A DNA stretch of 64,000 nt from a virus, in the IMG/VR virus record IMGVR_UViG_3300044742_000149, positions 1-64,000 of that record; one strand, given 5' to 3'. Position 1 is the stretch's first letter; each line of letters starts with the position of its first letter. The position numbers and the translations under genes were made by a program. The notes beneath the pieces were generated by a model, which worked only from the letters and a program-made list of their open reading frames with translations, ran no database searches and was not told the origin of the DNA. This document shows, one piece after another, positions 1 to 7,895 of this stretch.

Positions 1-357
1 GGGGTCAGGGTGCCGGGGTGCCAGGGGTGCCGGTCGCCAGGGTGCCGGGTCAGAGGGTGCTCCCCTCGCCAGGGGTCAGGGTGCCGGGGTGCCAGGGGTC
101 AGGGTGCCAGGGGTGCGGTCGCCGGGTCCGAGGGTGCCGGGTCCGAGGGTGCCGGGTCCGAGGGTGCCGGGGTCCGAGGGTCAGGGTCGCCAGGGTGCCG
201 GGTCAGAGGGTGCTCCCCTCGCCAGGGGTCAGGGGTGCCAGGCGGTCGCCGGGTCCGAGGGTCAGGGGTGCCGGTCGCCAGGGTGCCAGGGTCAGGGGTG
301 CCAGGGGCGCCGGTCGCCAGCTGGCAGGGGTGCCGGTTCGAGGGGTGCCGGGGTCGC
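1..357. repeat. GC-rich degenerate tandem repeat block
   Basis: This stretch is built from short units of the GGGTGCC, GGGTCAGG and GGGTCCGA type. A 50-bp segment at 32-81 recurs exactly at 185-234 (offset 153). A 15-bp unit, GGGTCCGAGGGTGCC, occurs three times in tandem at 124-168. Several frames are open across it, but the translations are only Gly/Arg/Pro/Val repeats, so no gene is called. The many GGG runs on the + strand could form G-quadruplexes. It may be a true repeat region or partly an assembly artefact at a contig end. Confidence 0.85.
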
Positions 358-399
358 CGGTTTCATTACGGTGACGGCGTCGGTTTCATTACGGTGACG
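358..399. repeat. Two copies of a 19-bp direct repeat
   Basis: CGGTTTCATTACGGTGACG occurs at 358-376 and again, identically, at 381-399, a 23-bp period (about two helical turns). It lies between the GC-rich block and the first gene and is much less G-rich than its surroundings. The spacing would suit two protein-binding sites on one DNA face, but the function is unknown. The rest of 400-596 shows no convincing gene. Confidence 0.8.
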
Positions 400-596
400 A
401 CGCGCGGACGGACGACGAAACTTTCCAGCTGGGGGTCCAGACCGACGCGGGGCGTTTCTCGTATGGCCGCAAAAATACGCCAGGGGGGGTAAATGCCAGG
501 GGGGAGGCAACGAATTCGCGGTCATTGTTGCGTCAAAACAGCCACCGGGCTAGATCCAGAGGGTCAATTCCGACAATTCAATGGAAGGATGGGGCC

Positions 597-1271
597 ATGA
601 CCGGCTCGTATTTGGACTCTGATACTATCGAAAGCCGCGAGCCCACGATGGCCGATCTTGAAGCGGTCGTGTGGCGAGGGTCGAGACCTGATTGGCTTGA
701 CCCCGAGCCGTGCCCGGCCACGTTGCCGATGTCCGCCGACAGAATGCGTTGGTGCGTCCACGCCATCGGCTGGACGAGGGGTAATCTCGCCAGGCGCAGC
801 GGCTCGAATTCCACCACGTTAAAGAGGTTGGAATCGCGGAACAGGCTTATTCCCGACGTGCTGGCGATCTGGCTGGAACTGCAGGTGACCCGCGCGCTCA
901 CGCCGATCGAACCGCTGGAGAGGTTCTGGGAGCCGCCCGCCGACTGGGATCGGCCAGCGTGGCTGAAACCGGAGTGGTGCCCGCCCGGTCTGCCCATGAT
1001 GATCGCCCGCATGATGTGGTGCCTCCATGTCGTCGGCTGGACGCTGTTCGAGACCAATCGCCGCTATGGTCGTCCAGGCGTGACCGAGCGGTGGCTCCAC
1101 GAGATGATAGACGCGAGGCGGGAAATTCCGTTGGCTTTCGCCGCGTGGTTGGAAGTGCATACGCGGCGTGTACTTTCCACGCAGCCGACCGCGCCAGAAT
1201 GGCGGTCAACGCTCAACATAAACCGCGACTACTACGAAGAAGAAGACGAGGAAGGACTTGTTCCCGAGTAG
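597..1271 (+). CDS. Protein with two tandem HTH-like repeats
   Basis: A 224-residue protein of unrecognised family. It holds an internal duplication: residues about 33-101 and 121-193 share the order W-L-x-P-E-x-C-P, then L-P-M, a W-C-hydrophobic-H-x-x-GW block, and end in a similar I-P..A-x-WLE-hydrophobic stretch followed by R-x-hydrophobic-L. Each unit has the helix pattern and closing motif of phage Cro/CI-type helix-turn-helix domains, so a DNA-binding role is inferred. The ATG at 597 is chosen over the upstream TTG at 525 because AAGGA lies at a suitable distance. Its position just before the HNH and terminase genes could suit a late regulator or a DNA-end-binding factor. Confidence 0.7.
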   Translation: MTGSYLDSDTIESREPTMADLEAVVWRGSRPDWLDPEPCPATLPMSADRMRWCVHAIGWTRGNLARRSGSNSTTLKRLESRNRLIPDVLAIWLELQVTRALTPIEPLERFWEPPADWDRPAWLKPEWCPPGLPMMIARMMWCLHVVGWTLFETNRRYGRPGVTERWLHEMIDARREIPLAFAAWLEVHTRRVLSTQPTAPEWRSTLNINRDYYEEEDEEGLVPE

Positions 1272-1302
1272 GGAGTGGCGGGCGGCCGTGAGCGAATACT
1301 AC

Positions 1303-1333
1303 TTGACAACGGGACGGATTACGCCACTGAAAT
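1303..1333 (+). promoter_or_regulatory. Possible sigma70-like promoter before the HNH-terminase genes
   Basis: A perfect -35 hexamer TTGACA lies at 1303-1308. The best -10 candidate, TGAAAT at 1328-1333, is 19 bp away, longer than ideal. It is about 40 bp before the HNH start and could drive the late operon. The -10 match is weak, so this is tentative. Confidence 0.25.
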
Positions 1334-1370
1334 TGTCAGACTTCCAAAGAATCCGTGCGAGGCCGCCTCC

Positions 1371-1670
1371 ATGCCCACGCGGCCGCCCGTCCATCAGCCC
1401 TTCGGACGAAGGCCGGGAATGGCTCCGCCGAGGAGATCGGACGGCTTCTATCACACCTCGCGATGGCAACGAATTCGTGACTTAGTGCTTGCGCGAGACG
1501 GTTATCGTTGTCGCCTCGCACTTCCAGGCTGCGTCGTTCGCGCCACGATCGCCGACCATGTCAGAGAAAGAAAACAGGGCGGGTCGGACGATCCAGCGAA
1601 TCTGCGAGCGGTCTGTTCCGCTTGTCACAACCGGCGTCACCCCGACAAGTGGCGGGCGTGGAGAGACTGA
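1371..1670 (+). CDS. HNH endonuclease next to the terminase
   Basis: About 99 residues. The C-terminal half has the HNH layout: a Cys pair in YRC...PGC, the A-D-H of the first strand, the P-A-N-L Asn, and a C-S-A-C-H-N-R-R-H ending with a second Cys pair that would bind structural zinc. In HK97-like phages an HNH protein encoded beside the terminase stimulates cos cleavage and DNA packaging, and that role is inferred here from the neighbourhood. The ATG at 1371 gives the usual length for the family. An earlier in-frame start at 1275 would add 32 residues without recognisable features. Confidence 0.85.
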   Translation: MPTRPPVHQPFGRRPGMAPPRRSDGFYHTSRWQRIRDLVLARDGYRCRLALPGCVVRATIADHVRERKQGGSDDPANLRAVCSACHNRRHPDKWRAWRD

Positions 1671-1810
1671 ACCCTAGCCGCCCGCGCCTCCACCACCTGA
1701 ACCAGTCGCTCCGACTGCCTGACCAGGGGTCCTTCCGCTGGTCAGCGTGGCCCCCGTCCCGGTCGTGTGTCACACCGCCGCCGGGACGGACGGCGCTGAA
1801 AGGTTTTACC
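1671..1810. other. Structured gap between HNH and terminase genes; possible cos region
   Basis: The gap holds an 8-bp perfect hairpin, CTGACCAG at 1719-1726 with CTGGTCAG at 1738-1745. Downstream there is a second, GTCCCGG...CCGGGAC, enclosing GTGTG/CACAC. In HK97-like phages cohesive-end sites lie near the HNH and small terminase genes, so this is the most natural place for cos. No nick positions can be read from sequence alone. Confidence 0.35.
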
Positions 1811-1999
1811 ATGATAGATCTGCTAATTTACCTGCTCATACTTATCTTGTTCATGGGCGCGATCGTTTGGATCGTGCGACTACTACCGTTGCCCGAACCT
1901 TACGCCCAGGTCGCGATCGCCATCGTGGCGCTCATCTTCCTTCTGCTGCTGCTATCGATGCTGCTTGGCGCGATACCGCTCAGACCCCTCGTGCGGTAG
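1811..1999 (+). CDS. Small two-helix membrane protein
   Basis: 62 residues, almost entirely hydrophobic. There are two predicted membrane segments, about residues 2-25 and 31-54, joined by a short Leu-Pro-rich turn (LLPLPEP). GAAAGG precedes the ATG. It resembles the short bacterial proteins annotated as Thivi_2564-family membrane proteins, a resemblance based on pattern only. Its place between the HNH and terminase genes does not suggest a role. It could be a small holin-like or superinfection-exclusion protein, but nothing in the sequence decides this. Confidence 0.6.
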   Translation: MIDLLIYLLILILFMGAIVWIVRLLPLPEPYAQVAIAIVALIFLLLLLSMLLGAIPLRPLVR

Positions 2000-2010
2000 C
2001 GGAGGACAAC

Positions 2011-2544
2011 ATGCGAGGACGCAAGCCGACGCCGACGATGTTGAAAGAGCTACACGGCAACCCGCACAAGGGTGCGCTGCCGAAGCATGAGCCGAAGCCC
2101 GTTGGCGACCTGTCTGATCCGCCCGAATACTTCACCGATGACCAGAAAGCGGGCTGGAACTACGCTCTCGCGCACTCGCCACCCGGTCTGTTGAAGCGGA
2201 TCGACCGGGCGGCACTGGTGGCTTTCATCGCCGCGGAGGATCTCCACCGGCAGGCGATGATAGAACAGTCCAAGGCTCGGCTCCTGTGGCGTCCGCCTGG
2301 ATCGTCGCAACCTCAGCAGTCGCCCTACCTGCCGATCATCAACCGTCAGGCGCTCATCATGATGAAGGCGGCGACCGAACTTGGCTTCACGCCGGTATCG
2401 CGACCGCGCGTCTACGCCGGCAACCAGCCGGCAGGACCAGGATTGAATGCCCCAGCCAAATCCGGCCAGCGCAGCAACGTCAAACAACCAAAATCCCTCG
2501 ACGATTACCTCGCCTCCGCTCCCGCGCGCCCGACCCTCAACTAG
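2011..2544 (+). CDS. terS: Terminase small subunit, P27 family
   Basis: 177 residues. The N-terminus M-R-G-R-K-P-T-P-T-x-L-K-x-L-H-G-N-P-x-K is the signature of P27-type small terminases, followed by the usual Pro-rich linker, an aromatic stretch around W-N-Y-A-L and an Asp-Arg-Ala-Ala helix. The subunit recognises phage DNA and loads it onto the large subunit for packaging. A strong GGAGG lies 7 bases before the ATG. Its 3' end overlaps the large-subunit gene by 98 bases in another frame. Confidence 0.92.
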   Translation: MRGRKPTPTMLKELHGNPHKGALPKHEPKPVGDLSDPPEYFTDDQKAGWNYALAHSPPGLLKRIDRAALVAFIAAEDLHRQAMIEQSKARLLWRPPGSSQPQQSPYLPIINRQALIMMKAATELGFTPVSRPRVYAGNQPAGPGLNAPAKSGQRSNVKQPKSLDDYLASAPARPTLN

Positions 2545-4213
2545 TCACGACCCGGTCAGCGCCTACGCCTGGGACGTCGTAACGGGGAAGATCGTCGCGG
2601 GACGCCTCGTGCGCCTCGCTGGTGAGCGGCATTTCCACGACCTCGCCAACGGGCACAAGCGGGGACTGATGTGGAGCCCGCAATGGGCGGCGTATGGCAT
2701 CGACTTCTTCAAGGACTACCTCGTGCATGGCAAGGGCGAGTGGGCTCGCCAGCCGGTGATCCTCGAACCCTGGCAAAAGTTCACCGTGGGCAGCGTGTTC
2801 GGTTGGCTTCGGCGCGACGGCTATCGGCGGTTTCGGACGGTCTACGAGGAGGTCGCCCGGAAGAACGGGAAAAGCACGAAGCTGGCGGGCATTGGAATCT
2901 ATGGGCTCGTCGCCGATCAGGAGATGGGCGCGGAGGTCTACGCCGCGGCGACCCGCAAGGATCAGGCGCGGATCATCTTCGACGCGGCCAAGATGATGGT
3001 GCGCTCGGCGCCAGAACTGTCGGACCAGGTCGGCATCTTCAAATTGAATATGTCGGTGGACAACACCGGATCGAAGTTCGAGCCGCTGAGTTCCGACGAC
3101 CGCACCCTCGACGGTCTCAATCCGCACATCGTTCTGATCGACGAGTTGCACAAACACCGTTCCCGGGCCGTGCTCGACGTGCTCGATACCGCTCTCGGCT
3201 CCCGGCGCCAGCCGATCCTGTGGATCATCACGACCGCCGGTGATGACAACCCGGAGAGCGTTTATTCGACCGAGAACGACTATGCCATCAAGGTGCTCGA
3301 AGGCACCGTCAAGGACGACAACTACTTCGCTTATATCGCCACGCTGGACAAAGACGATCGTTGGGACGACCCGAAGGTCTGGATCAAGGCCAACCCCAAT
3401 CTGAACGTTAGCGTAAAGATGATGGATCTGAGGCGGCAGGCGGCGAAGGCCAAGAATTCGCCTCCGGATCAGATGGCGTTCAAGCGGCTTCGCCTCAACG
3501 TGCGCACCTCCGACGTCACCCGCGCGATCGACATGGACGTGTGGAACAGGAACACCAACGGCCTGTTCGATCCCGCCATGCTCTACGGTCGGCCATTCTT
3601 TGGGGGGCTGGATCTGTCGTCGAAGACCGACTTGTCCGCCTGGGTGAAACTGTTTCCGCCGCAGGGCGAGGAACGGGTCTGGTGGATAGTCCCCCGGTTC
3701 TGGATGCCCGGCGACACCGTCTCGGTCAAAAGCGATCGCGACCGCGTTCAGTATCAAAGGTGGATCGACATCGGGTTGATTGAGTCGACCGAGGGCAACG
3801 TCATCGACCACGATGAGCTGCAGGCCGCGATCATGGAGGACTGCCGCCTCTACCGGCCCTATGCCATCGCGTTCGACCCGTTCAACGCGACGCAATTGAC
3901 GACCAGGCTGTATCACGAGGGGTTGCCGGTCAACGAGTTCATCCAGGGATATCGCTCGTATAACGCGGCGACGAAGGAACTCGAGGCGCTGCTGCTCGCG
4001 GACAAGCTCGAGCACGGCGGGAACGAGGTGCTGGCCTGGATGGCGAGCAACATGAAGGTCCGGACCGACCACAACGAAAACCGGATGCCCTCGAAGAAAC
4101 ATTCCACCGGCAGAATAGACGGCATGTCCGCGCTGATCATGGCGATCGGCCGCTCGATGCTGGACGACATGGGCGAGGGTCTGGAGGGCTTCCTCAGCGG
4201 AACCTCCATGTAA
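2447..4213 (+). CDS. terL: Terminase large subunit, HK97-like
   Basis: 588 residues: an N-terminal packaging ATPase and a C-terminal RNase H-fold nuclease. The Walker A variant ARKNGKST (about residues 140-147) is typical of HK97-type large terminases, and IVLIDELH near 228-235 is Walker B with the catalytic Glu. The nuclease acidic residues are likely in GGLDLSSKTD (near 385), AFDPFNA and the C-terminal GRIDG. The first ~35 residues are low complexity and overlap terS. The conserved part begins near D-P-V-S-A-Y-A, so the true start could be later, but no better start is visible. Confidence 0.95.
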   Translation: MPQPNPASAATSNNQNPSTITSPPLPRARPSTSHDPVSAYAWDVVTGKIVAGRLVRLAGERHFHDLANGHKRGLMWSPQWAAYGIDFFKDYLVHGKGEWARQPVILEPWQKFTVGSVFGWLRRDGYRRFRTVYEEVARKNGKSTKLAGIGIYGLVADQEMGAEVYAAATRKDQARIIFDAAKMMVRSAPELSDQVGIFKLNMSVDNTGSKFEPLSSDDRTLDGLNPHIVLIDELHKHRSRAVLDVLDTALGSRRQPILWIITTAGDDNPESVYSTENDYAIKVLEGTVKDDNYFAYIATLDKDDRWDDPKVWIKANPNLNVSVKMMDLRRQAAKAKNSPPDQMAFKRLRLNVRTSDVTRAIDMDVWNRNTNGLFDPAMLYGRPFFGGLDLSSKTDLSAWVKLFPPQGEERVWWIVPRFWMPGDTVSVKSDRDRVQYQRWIDIGLIESTEGNVIDHDELQAAIMEDCRLYRPYAIAFDPFNATQLTTRLYHEGLPVNEFIQGYRSYNAATKELEALLLADKLEHGGNEVLAWMASNMKVRTDHNENRMPSKKHSTGRIDGMSALIMAIGRSMLDDMGEGLEGFLSGTSM

Positions 4214-4225
4214 TCGGAGGCCGCG

Positions 4226-5494
4226 ATGAAAAAGCTCTGGCTCAAGGCGGTGACGACCATCGCCAGGGGCATTGGGCTTAACGATCCGCGCCTTTACCGG
4301 ATGTTTGACGGCCCGGTCGATACTTACGCGGGCGAGACCGTCACCGTGAACTCAGCGATGAGCATGGACACGGTCTGGGCCTGCGTGATGCTGATCGCGC
4401 GGACCATCTCCACGCTGCCGTTGCAGTTCTACAAGTTGGACAAAGACGGACGCGGCGTTTTCGCGAAGGAACACCCTCTCTACTCGATCCTGCACGACGA
4501 GCCGAACGCGGACATGACGGCGGTAGCGTTCTGGCAGGCGATCATTGGCTCGCTGTTGCTGTGGGGAAATGCTTACGCGGAGATAAGTCGCAACGGTAAT
4601 CGCGTTGTCGCGCTCACTCCCCTGGTGCCGGACCGGTTGACGGTGCGCCGCGAGAACGACGGGACGATTGTCTATGAGTATCGCGACTACGCCGGGAAAG
4701 TTCTGAAGTTCAGCGAAGATCAAATCTTCCACGTCAAGGGTTTCTCCCTGGACGGCCTGTCGGGGTTGTCGCCGATCAGCCAGGCGCGGCAGACGTTGGG
4801 CATCGCCCAGGCGGCGGAGAAGTCGGCGGCCAGCGTATTCCGCAATTCGATGCGGCCCAGCGTGGCGCTGATCTCCCCGAATTTCATGACGAAGGAGCAA
4901 CGGAAGCAGTACGAGGAAGAACTACGGCCGAAAATGCTCGGCGCGATAAACGCCGGAACGCCCGCGTTGATGGAGGGCGGCTGGGACATCAAGAACATCT
5001 CGATGAACCCCGACGACGCGCAACTACTCGCGTCACGCGGTTTCTCGGTCGAGCAAATCTGCCGTTGGTTCGGCGTCGCCCCGCCAATGATCGGGCACAT
5101 GGAGAAATCGACGGCCTGGGGAACGGGCCTGGAACAGATGAACCTCTGGTTCCTGACATACACCCTGCGACCCTACCTCGAAGCGATCGAGCAGGAGATC
5201 AGGCGCTCGTGCCTGACCGCGGTCGAGAAGCAGAGCTACTACGCCGAATTCAACGTCGAAGGTTTGTTGCGCGCGGATAGCAAGACGCGGGCGGAAATCT
5301 TCCAGCTCTACGTCAACAACGGCCTGCGGACTCACAACGAAGTGCGCGCCCTCGACAATCAGCAACCGTTGGATGGCGGCGACAGGCTGACTGTCGCGAG
5401 TTCTCAGATTCCACTGACCGACATTGAAAAGGTGTCGGCCCCGGCGGCGATCCAGCCGGCCCCTGGAGTGAACGACAATGCAGCAGCGGCTTGA
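4226..5494 (+). CDS. Portal protein, HK97 family
   Basis: 422 residues, with the composition and order of HK97-type portals. An N-terminal V-x-x-A-M-x-x-x-T-V-x-A-C-V region is followed by segments about lipid-free head assembly (L-P-L-Q-F-Y, H-P-L-Y-x-I-L-H-D-E-P-N). The middle contains I-F-H-V-K-G-F-S-L-D-G-L-S-G-L-S-P, and the C-terminal region holds A-P-P-M-I-G-H and the clip/stem. The dodecameric ring sits at one capsid vertex and is the DNA channel. CGGAGG precedes the ATG. It lies 12 bases after terL and overlaps the protease gene by 17 bases. Confidence 0.95.
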   Translation: MKKLWLKAVTTIARGIGLNDPRLYRMFDGPVDTYAGETVTVNSAMSMDTVWACVMLIARTISTLPLQFYKLDKDGRGVFAKEHPLYSILHDEPNADMTAVAFWQAIIGSLLLWGNAYAEISRNGNRVVALTPLVPDRLTVRRENDGTIVYEYRDYAGKVLKFSEDQIFHVKGFSLDGLSGLSPISQARQTLGIAQAAEKSAASVFRNSMRPSVALISPNFMTKEQRKQYEEELRPKMLGAINAGTPALMEGGWDIKNISMNPDDAQLLASRGFSVEQICRWFGVAPPMIGHMEKSTAWGTGLEQMNLWFLTYTLRPYLEAIEQEIRRSCLTAVEKQSYYAEFNVEGLLRADSKTRAEIFQLYVNNGLRTHNEVRALDNQQPLDGGDRLTVASSQIPLTDIEKVSAPAAIQPAPGVNDNAAAA

Positions 5495-6389
5495 GGTATG
5501 TCGCGTTCCGTTCGACGGCGCGCTGAAGTTTGAGAGCGATGGCGAGGTCGGCGAGATCAGCGGCTACGGCTCGACATTCAATGTAACGGATCTGAACGGC
5601 GACATGATGATGCCGGGAGCGTTCGACGCCACGCTCGCGGAACACAAATCATCGGGCCGGGTCATGCCCATGTTCGGGGAGCACAGCTTCGCCTTCCTCG
5701 GCGGCGACCCCTACCCCATTGGGGGTTGGACCAAGCTGGAGCCGGACACCAAGGGCCTGCACGTCACCGGCAAGCTGGTCGGGCTCAAGCACCCCGACGT
5801 CGCCCGCGTGTATGAACTGGTAAAAGAGAAGTTGATCAGCGCCATGTCGATCGCTTATCGCGTGCGTGACGGTGGTTACGAAAAGGGCACCAAGGCGGGC
5901 GACCCAAGGCGATGGCTAAAGGCGGTGGATCTGTTCTCCATCGACCTTGTCGGCGATCCGGCGAACCCGCAGGCCACGATCGACAACATTAAGTCCGTGC
6001 TGACGCTGCCTAACCACCAGAGAGCGGCCTCATGGATCAAGGAAGCGTTCAGTTTGTGCGGTGAAAGTCTCGGCGGCGGCAACGCACCGACCAAGGCCCA
6101 GCGCGACCAACTGAACGGTTACCTACAAGACGCGCATCGCGAACTGACCGGCGAGGAAATTCCGGCGCTGATGCGCTTCGAACAACTGCGTGAGTTCAAG
6201 AAGTGGCTGCATTCCCCTGTGGACCAGGGGGGGCGCGGCTTCACGAACTCGCAGGCTGATGAGCTTGCCACGCTCATCTTCAAGTCAATGCCTCGGGATG
6301 AGGACGGAGACGCCGCTAAGGCCCGGAAGGAGGCGGTCGGCGATATCGCCCGCGCTCTTTCCGGCTTCTCACTCAAATTCGGGACATGA
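5478..6389 (+). CDS. Prohead protease, HK97 gp4-like, with long C-terminal extension
   Basis: 303 residues. The first ~175 match the HK97-type prohead serine protease: I-S-G-Y-G-S-x-F, a His in MFGEHSF (His69), a G-L-H-V-x-G-K-L strand and I-S-A-M-S-I-A-Y with the likely nucleophile Ser124, then D-L-F-S-I-D-L-V-G-D-P-A-N. The enzyme cleaves capsid delta domains and itself during head maturation. The remaining ~125 residues are charged and helical and could act as internal scaffold. They are longer than in the minimal family. The ATG lies inside the end of the portal gene, with TGGAG upstream. Confidence 0.92.
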   Translation: MQQRLEVCRVPFDGALKFESDGEVGEISGYGSTFNVTDLNGDMMMPGAFDATLAEHKSSGRVMPMFGEHSFAFLGGDPYPIGGWTKLEPDTKGLHVTGKLVGLKHPDVARVYELVKEKLISAMSIAYRVRDGGYEKGTKAGDPRRWLKAVDLFSIDLVGDPANPQATIDNIKSVLTLPNHQRAASWIKEAFSLCGESLGGGNAPTKAQRDQLNGYLQDAHRELTGEEIPALMRFEQLREFKKWLHSPVDQGGRGFTNSQADELATLIFKSMPRDEDGDAAKARKEAVGDIARALSGFSLKFGT

Positions 6390-6393
6390 AACA

Positions 6394-7593
6394 ATGGCTG
6401 ACGATCCGGAACTGGAACTGAAAAATCTTGGCGCCGACCTCAAGAAGGCGACCGACGAGGTCAAGGCGTTTGCCGAGAAGGTGACGACCGAGATGAAGAA
6501 CCTCGGCGCGGCGACGGAGGAAACCAAGGCCAATGCCGACAAGGCTCTGACCTCGATGAACGAACTTTCGGCTCGCGTGACCGAGATCGAGCAAAAATCC
6601 GCGCGCCGGCAGCAGGACACGCAGCCAGAGATCAAAAGCATCGGTCAGATGGTTGTTGAGAGTGATGGCGTCAAAGCCCTCATGGAGCGGAAGAACGGTC
6701 AGGCGAGGGTGACGATCGATCTCAAGAACATTCTGACCGGCCCGGCGCTATACGGCACGCACAATAGTATCGCGAACGCGCTCATCTCGCCGACCCGAGG
6801 CGATACGGTCATGGTGCCGACACGTCCCTTCTTCATCAGGGATCTGATCACGCCAGGCACCACGAACTCGAACGCGATCGAGTATGCGGTGGAAACCTCC
6901 AATCCGTATGCCACGCAGGCGGCGGTTGTTTCGGAAGGATTACGCAAGCCGCAGTCCGAAAATATCCAGTTCGATCTGAGAACCACGGCGGTCAGGACGA
7001 TAGCGCACTTCATGAAGGCGAGCCGTCAGGTGCTCGACGACGTGCCTATGCTGGCGAGCATGATTGATGGAAGGCTGCGATTCGGCCTGCAATACGTCGA
7101 GGAGCAAGAATTGCTGTTTGGCGATGGGACCGGGCAGCATCTACTCGGTATTGTTCCGCAGGCGACGGCCTATGCGGCCGCGTTCACGCCGGCCCTGCCA
7201 ACCGCGATCGACACGCTCCGGCTCGCCGCGTTGCAGGCGACTTTGGCGCTCTACCCAGCGACGGGGTATGTTTTGCACCCGACCGATTGGGCCAAGATCG
7301 AACTGACGAAGGACAGCCAAGGCCGCTACATCGTCGGCGATCCGCAAGCGCAGCTGATGAAACGACTTTGGACGCTCCCGGTGGTCGACACCCAGACCAT
7401 GCTGGCTGGCAAGTTCTTGACAGGGGCGTTCAGGATGGGCGCGCAGATTTTCGATCGCATGTCCATCGAGGTTTTGGTCTCAACGGAGAACGAGGACGAC
7501 TTCGTACGCAACATGATCACGATTCGCGCGGAAGAGCGTCTGGCGCTCGCCGTGTACCGGCCGACCGCGTTCATCTACGGCAACGTGCCGTAA
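6394..7593 (+). CDS. Major capsid protein, HK97 fold
   Basis: 399 residues. Residues about 1-90 are a Lys/Glu/Ala-rich coiled coil, the delta (scaffolding) domain that the neighbouring protease would remove. The rest follows the HK97 capsid pattern: P-T-R-x-F-F-I-R-D-L-I near the N-arm, an A-x-x-S-E-G-x-x-K-P E-loop region, F-x-K-A-S-R-Q-x-L-D-D, E-x-x-L-L-F-G-D-G-T-G, and a C-terminal I-R-A-E-E-R-L-A-L-A-V-Y-R-P-x-A-F. Only four bases separate it from the protease stop. The Shine-Dalgarno is weak for so abundant a protein. Confidence 0.95.
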   Translation: MADDPELELKNLGADLKKATDEVKAFAEKVTTEMKNLGAATEETKANADKALTSMNELSARVTEIEQKSARRQQDTQPEIKSIGQMVVESDGVKALMERKNGQARVTIDLKNILTGPALYGTHNSIANALISPTRGDTVMVPTRPFFIRDLITPGTTNSNAIEYAVETSNPYATQAAVVSEGLRKPQSENIQFDLRTTAVRTIAHFMKASRQVLDDVPMLASMIDGRLRFGLQYVEEQELLFGDGTGQHLLGIVPQATAYAAAFTPALPTAIDTLRLAALQATLALYPATGYVLHPTDWAKIELTKDSQGRYIVGDPQAQLMKRLWTLPVVDTQTMLAGKFLTGAFRMGAQIFDRMSIEVLVSTENEDDFVRNMITIRAEERLALAVYRPTAFIYGNVP

Positions 7594-7605
7594 GTTCCAC
7601 ACACC

Positions 7606-7890
7606 ATGCCCCTCGTACGCGCGCTGCGCCCTTGGTATAACCGCGAGCACGAGGGGTGGGTGGACCCCGGCCACGAGTTTGAGACCTCGGAGTATCGGGC
7701 GACCGAACTCGTGAACACCGGGTTGGCGGTCTACGCGGTCAGCACCACGGAAAAGATCAGCGTGACGGCGGACCCGCCGGCCGAGCCACCACCGCCGGAG
7801 AAACCCGCTGTCCCTTTAGCTCCGGAGCCTGCCGAAAGACCGCCACCACAACCAAAATCCCCGAGACCGTCAGGACGAAAGAGAAGTTAG
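7606..7890 (+). CDS. Small head-region protein with Pro-rich tail
   Basis: 94 residues. The first ~45 (A-L-R-P-W-Y-N-R-E-H-E-G-W-V-D-P-G, then a Glu-rich R-A-T-E-L-V-N-T-G-L strand) resemble the small domain often encoded just after HK97-type capsid genes. The rest is a Pro/Ala/Glu linker ending in Arg/Lys/Ser. The linker's -1 frame opens straight into the glycosyltransferase downstream, so this domain may be made both alone and as an N-terminal fusion. Confidence 0.7.
   Translation: MPLVRALRPWYNREHEGWVDPGHEFETSEYRATELVNTGLAVYAVSTTEKISVTADPPAEPPPPEKPAVPLAPEPAERPPPQPKSPRPSGRKRS
7854..7857 (+). other. Candidate -1 slippage site joining the small head protein to the glycosyltransferase
   Basis: Four A residues (zero frame CCA AAA TCC) allow the P-site Lys codon to slip back one base and pair perfectly. 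After the slip the reading continues K-I-P-E-T-V-R-T-K-E-K-L-A-P-L-H-I-R, straight into the glycosyltransferase core, giving a product of about 390 residues. No stimulatory hairpin was verified. An indel in this A-run during sequencing would look the same. Confidence 0.4.
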
Positions 7891-7895
7891 CGCCG

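Noticed and set aside
1-399. CRISPR array
   Set aside because: The repeats are short, degenerate and contiguous or only two in number, without regular unique spacers or cas genes.
10-492. Gly/Arg/Pro-rich reading frames across the left-end repeats
   Set aside because: All three + frames are open with similar low-complexity products, which follows from the repeats and not from coding.
2537-4102. 521-residue reading frame antisense to the large terminase gene
   Set aside because: High GC content keeps the opposite frame open. The sense strand encodes a clear terminase, and the antisense product is Arg/His/Val-rich with no motif.
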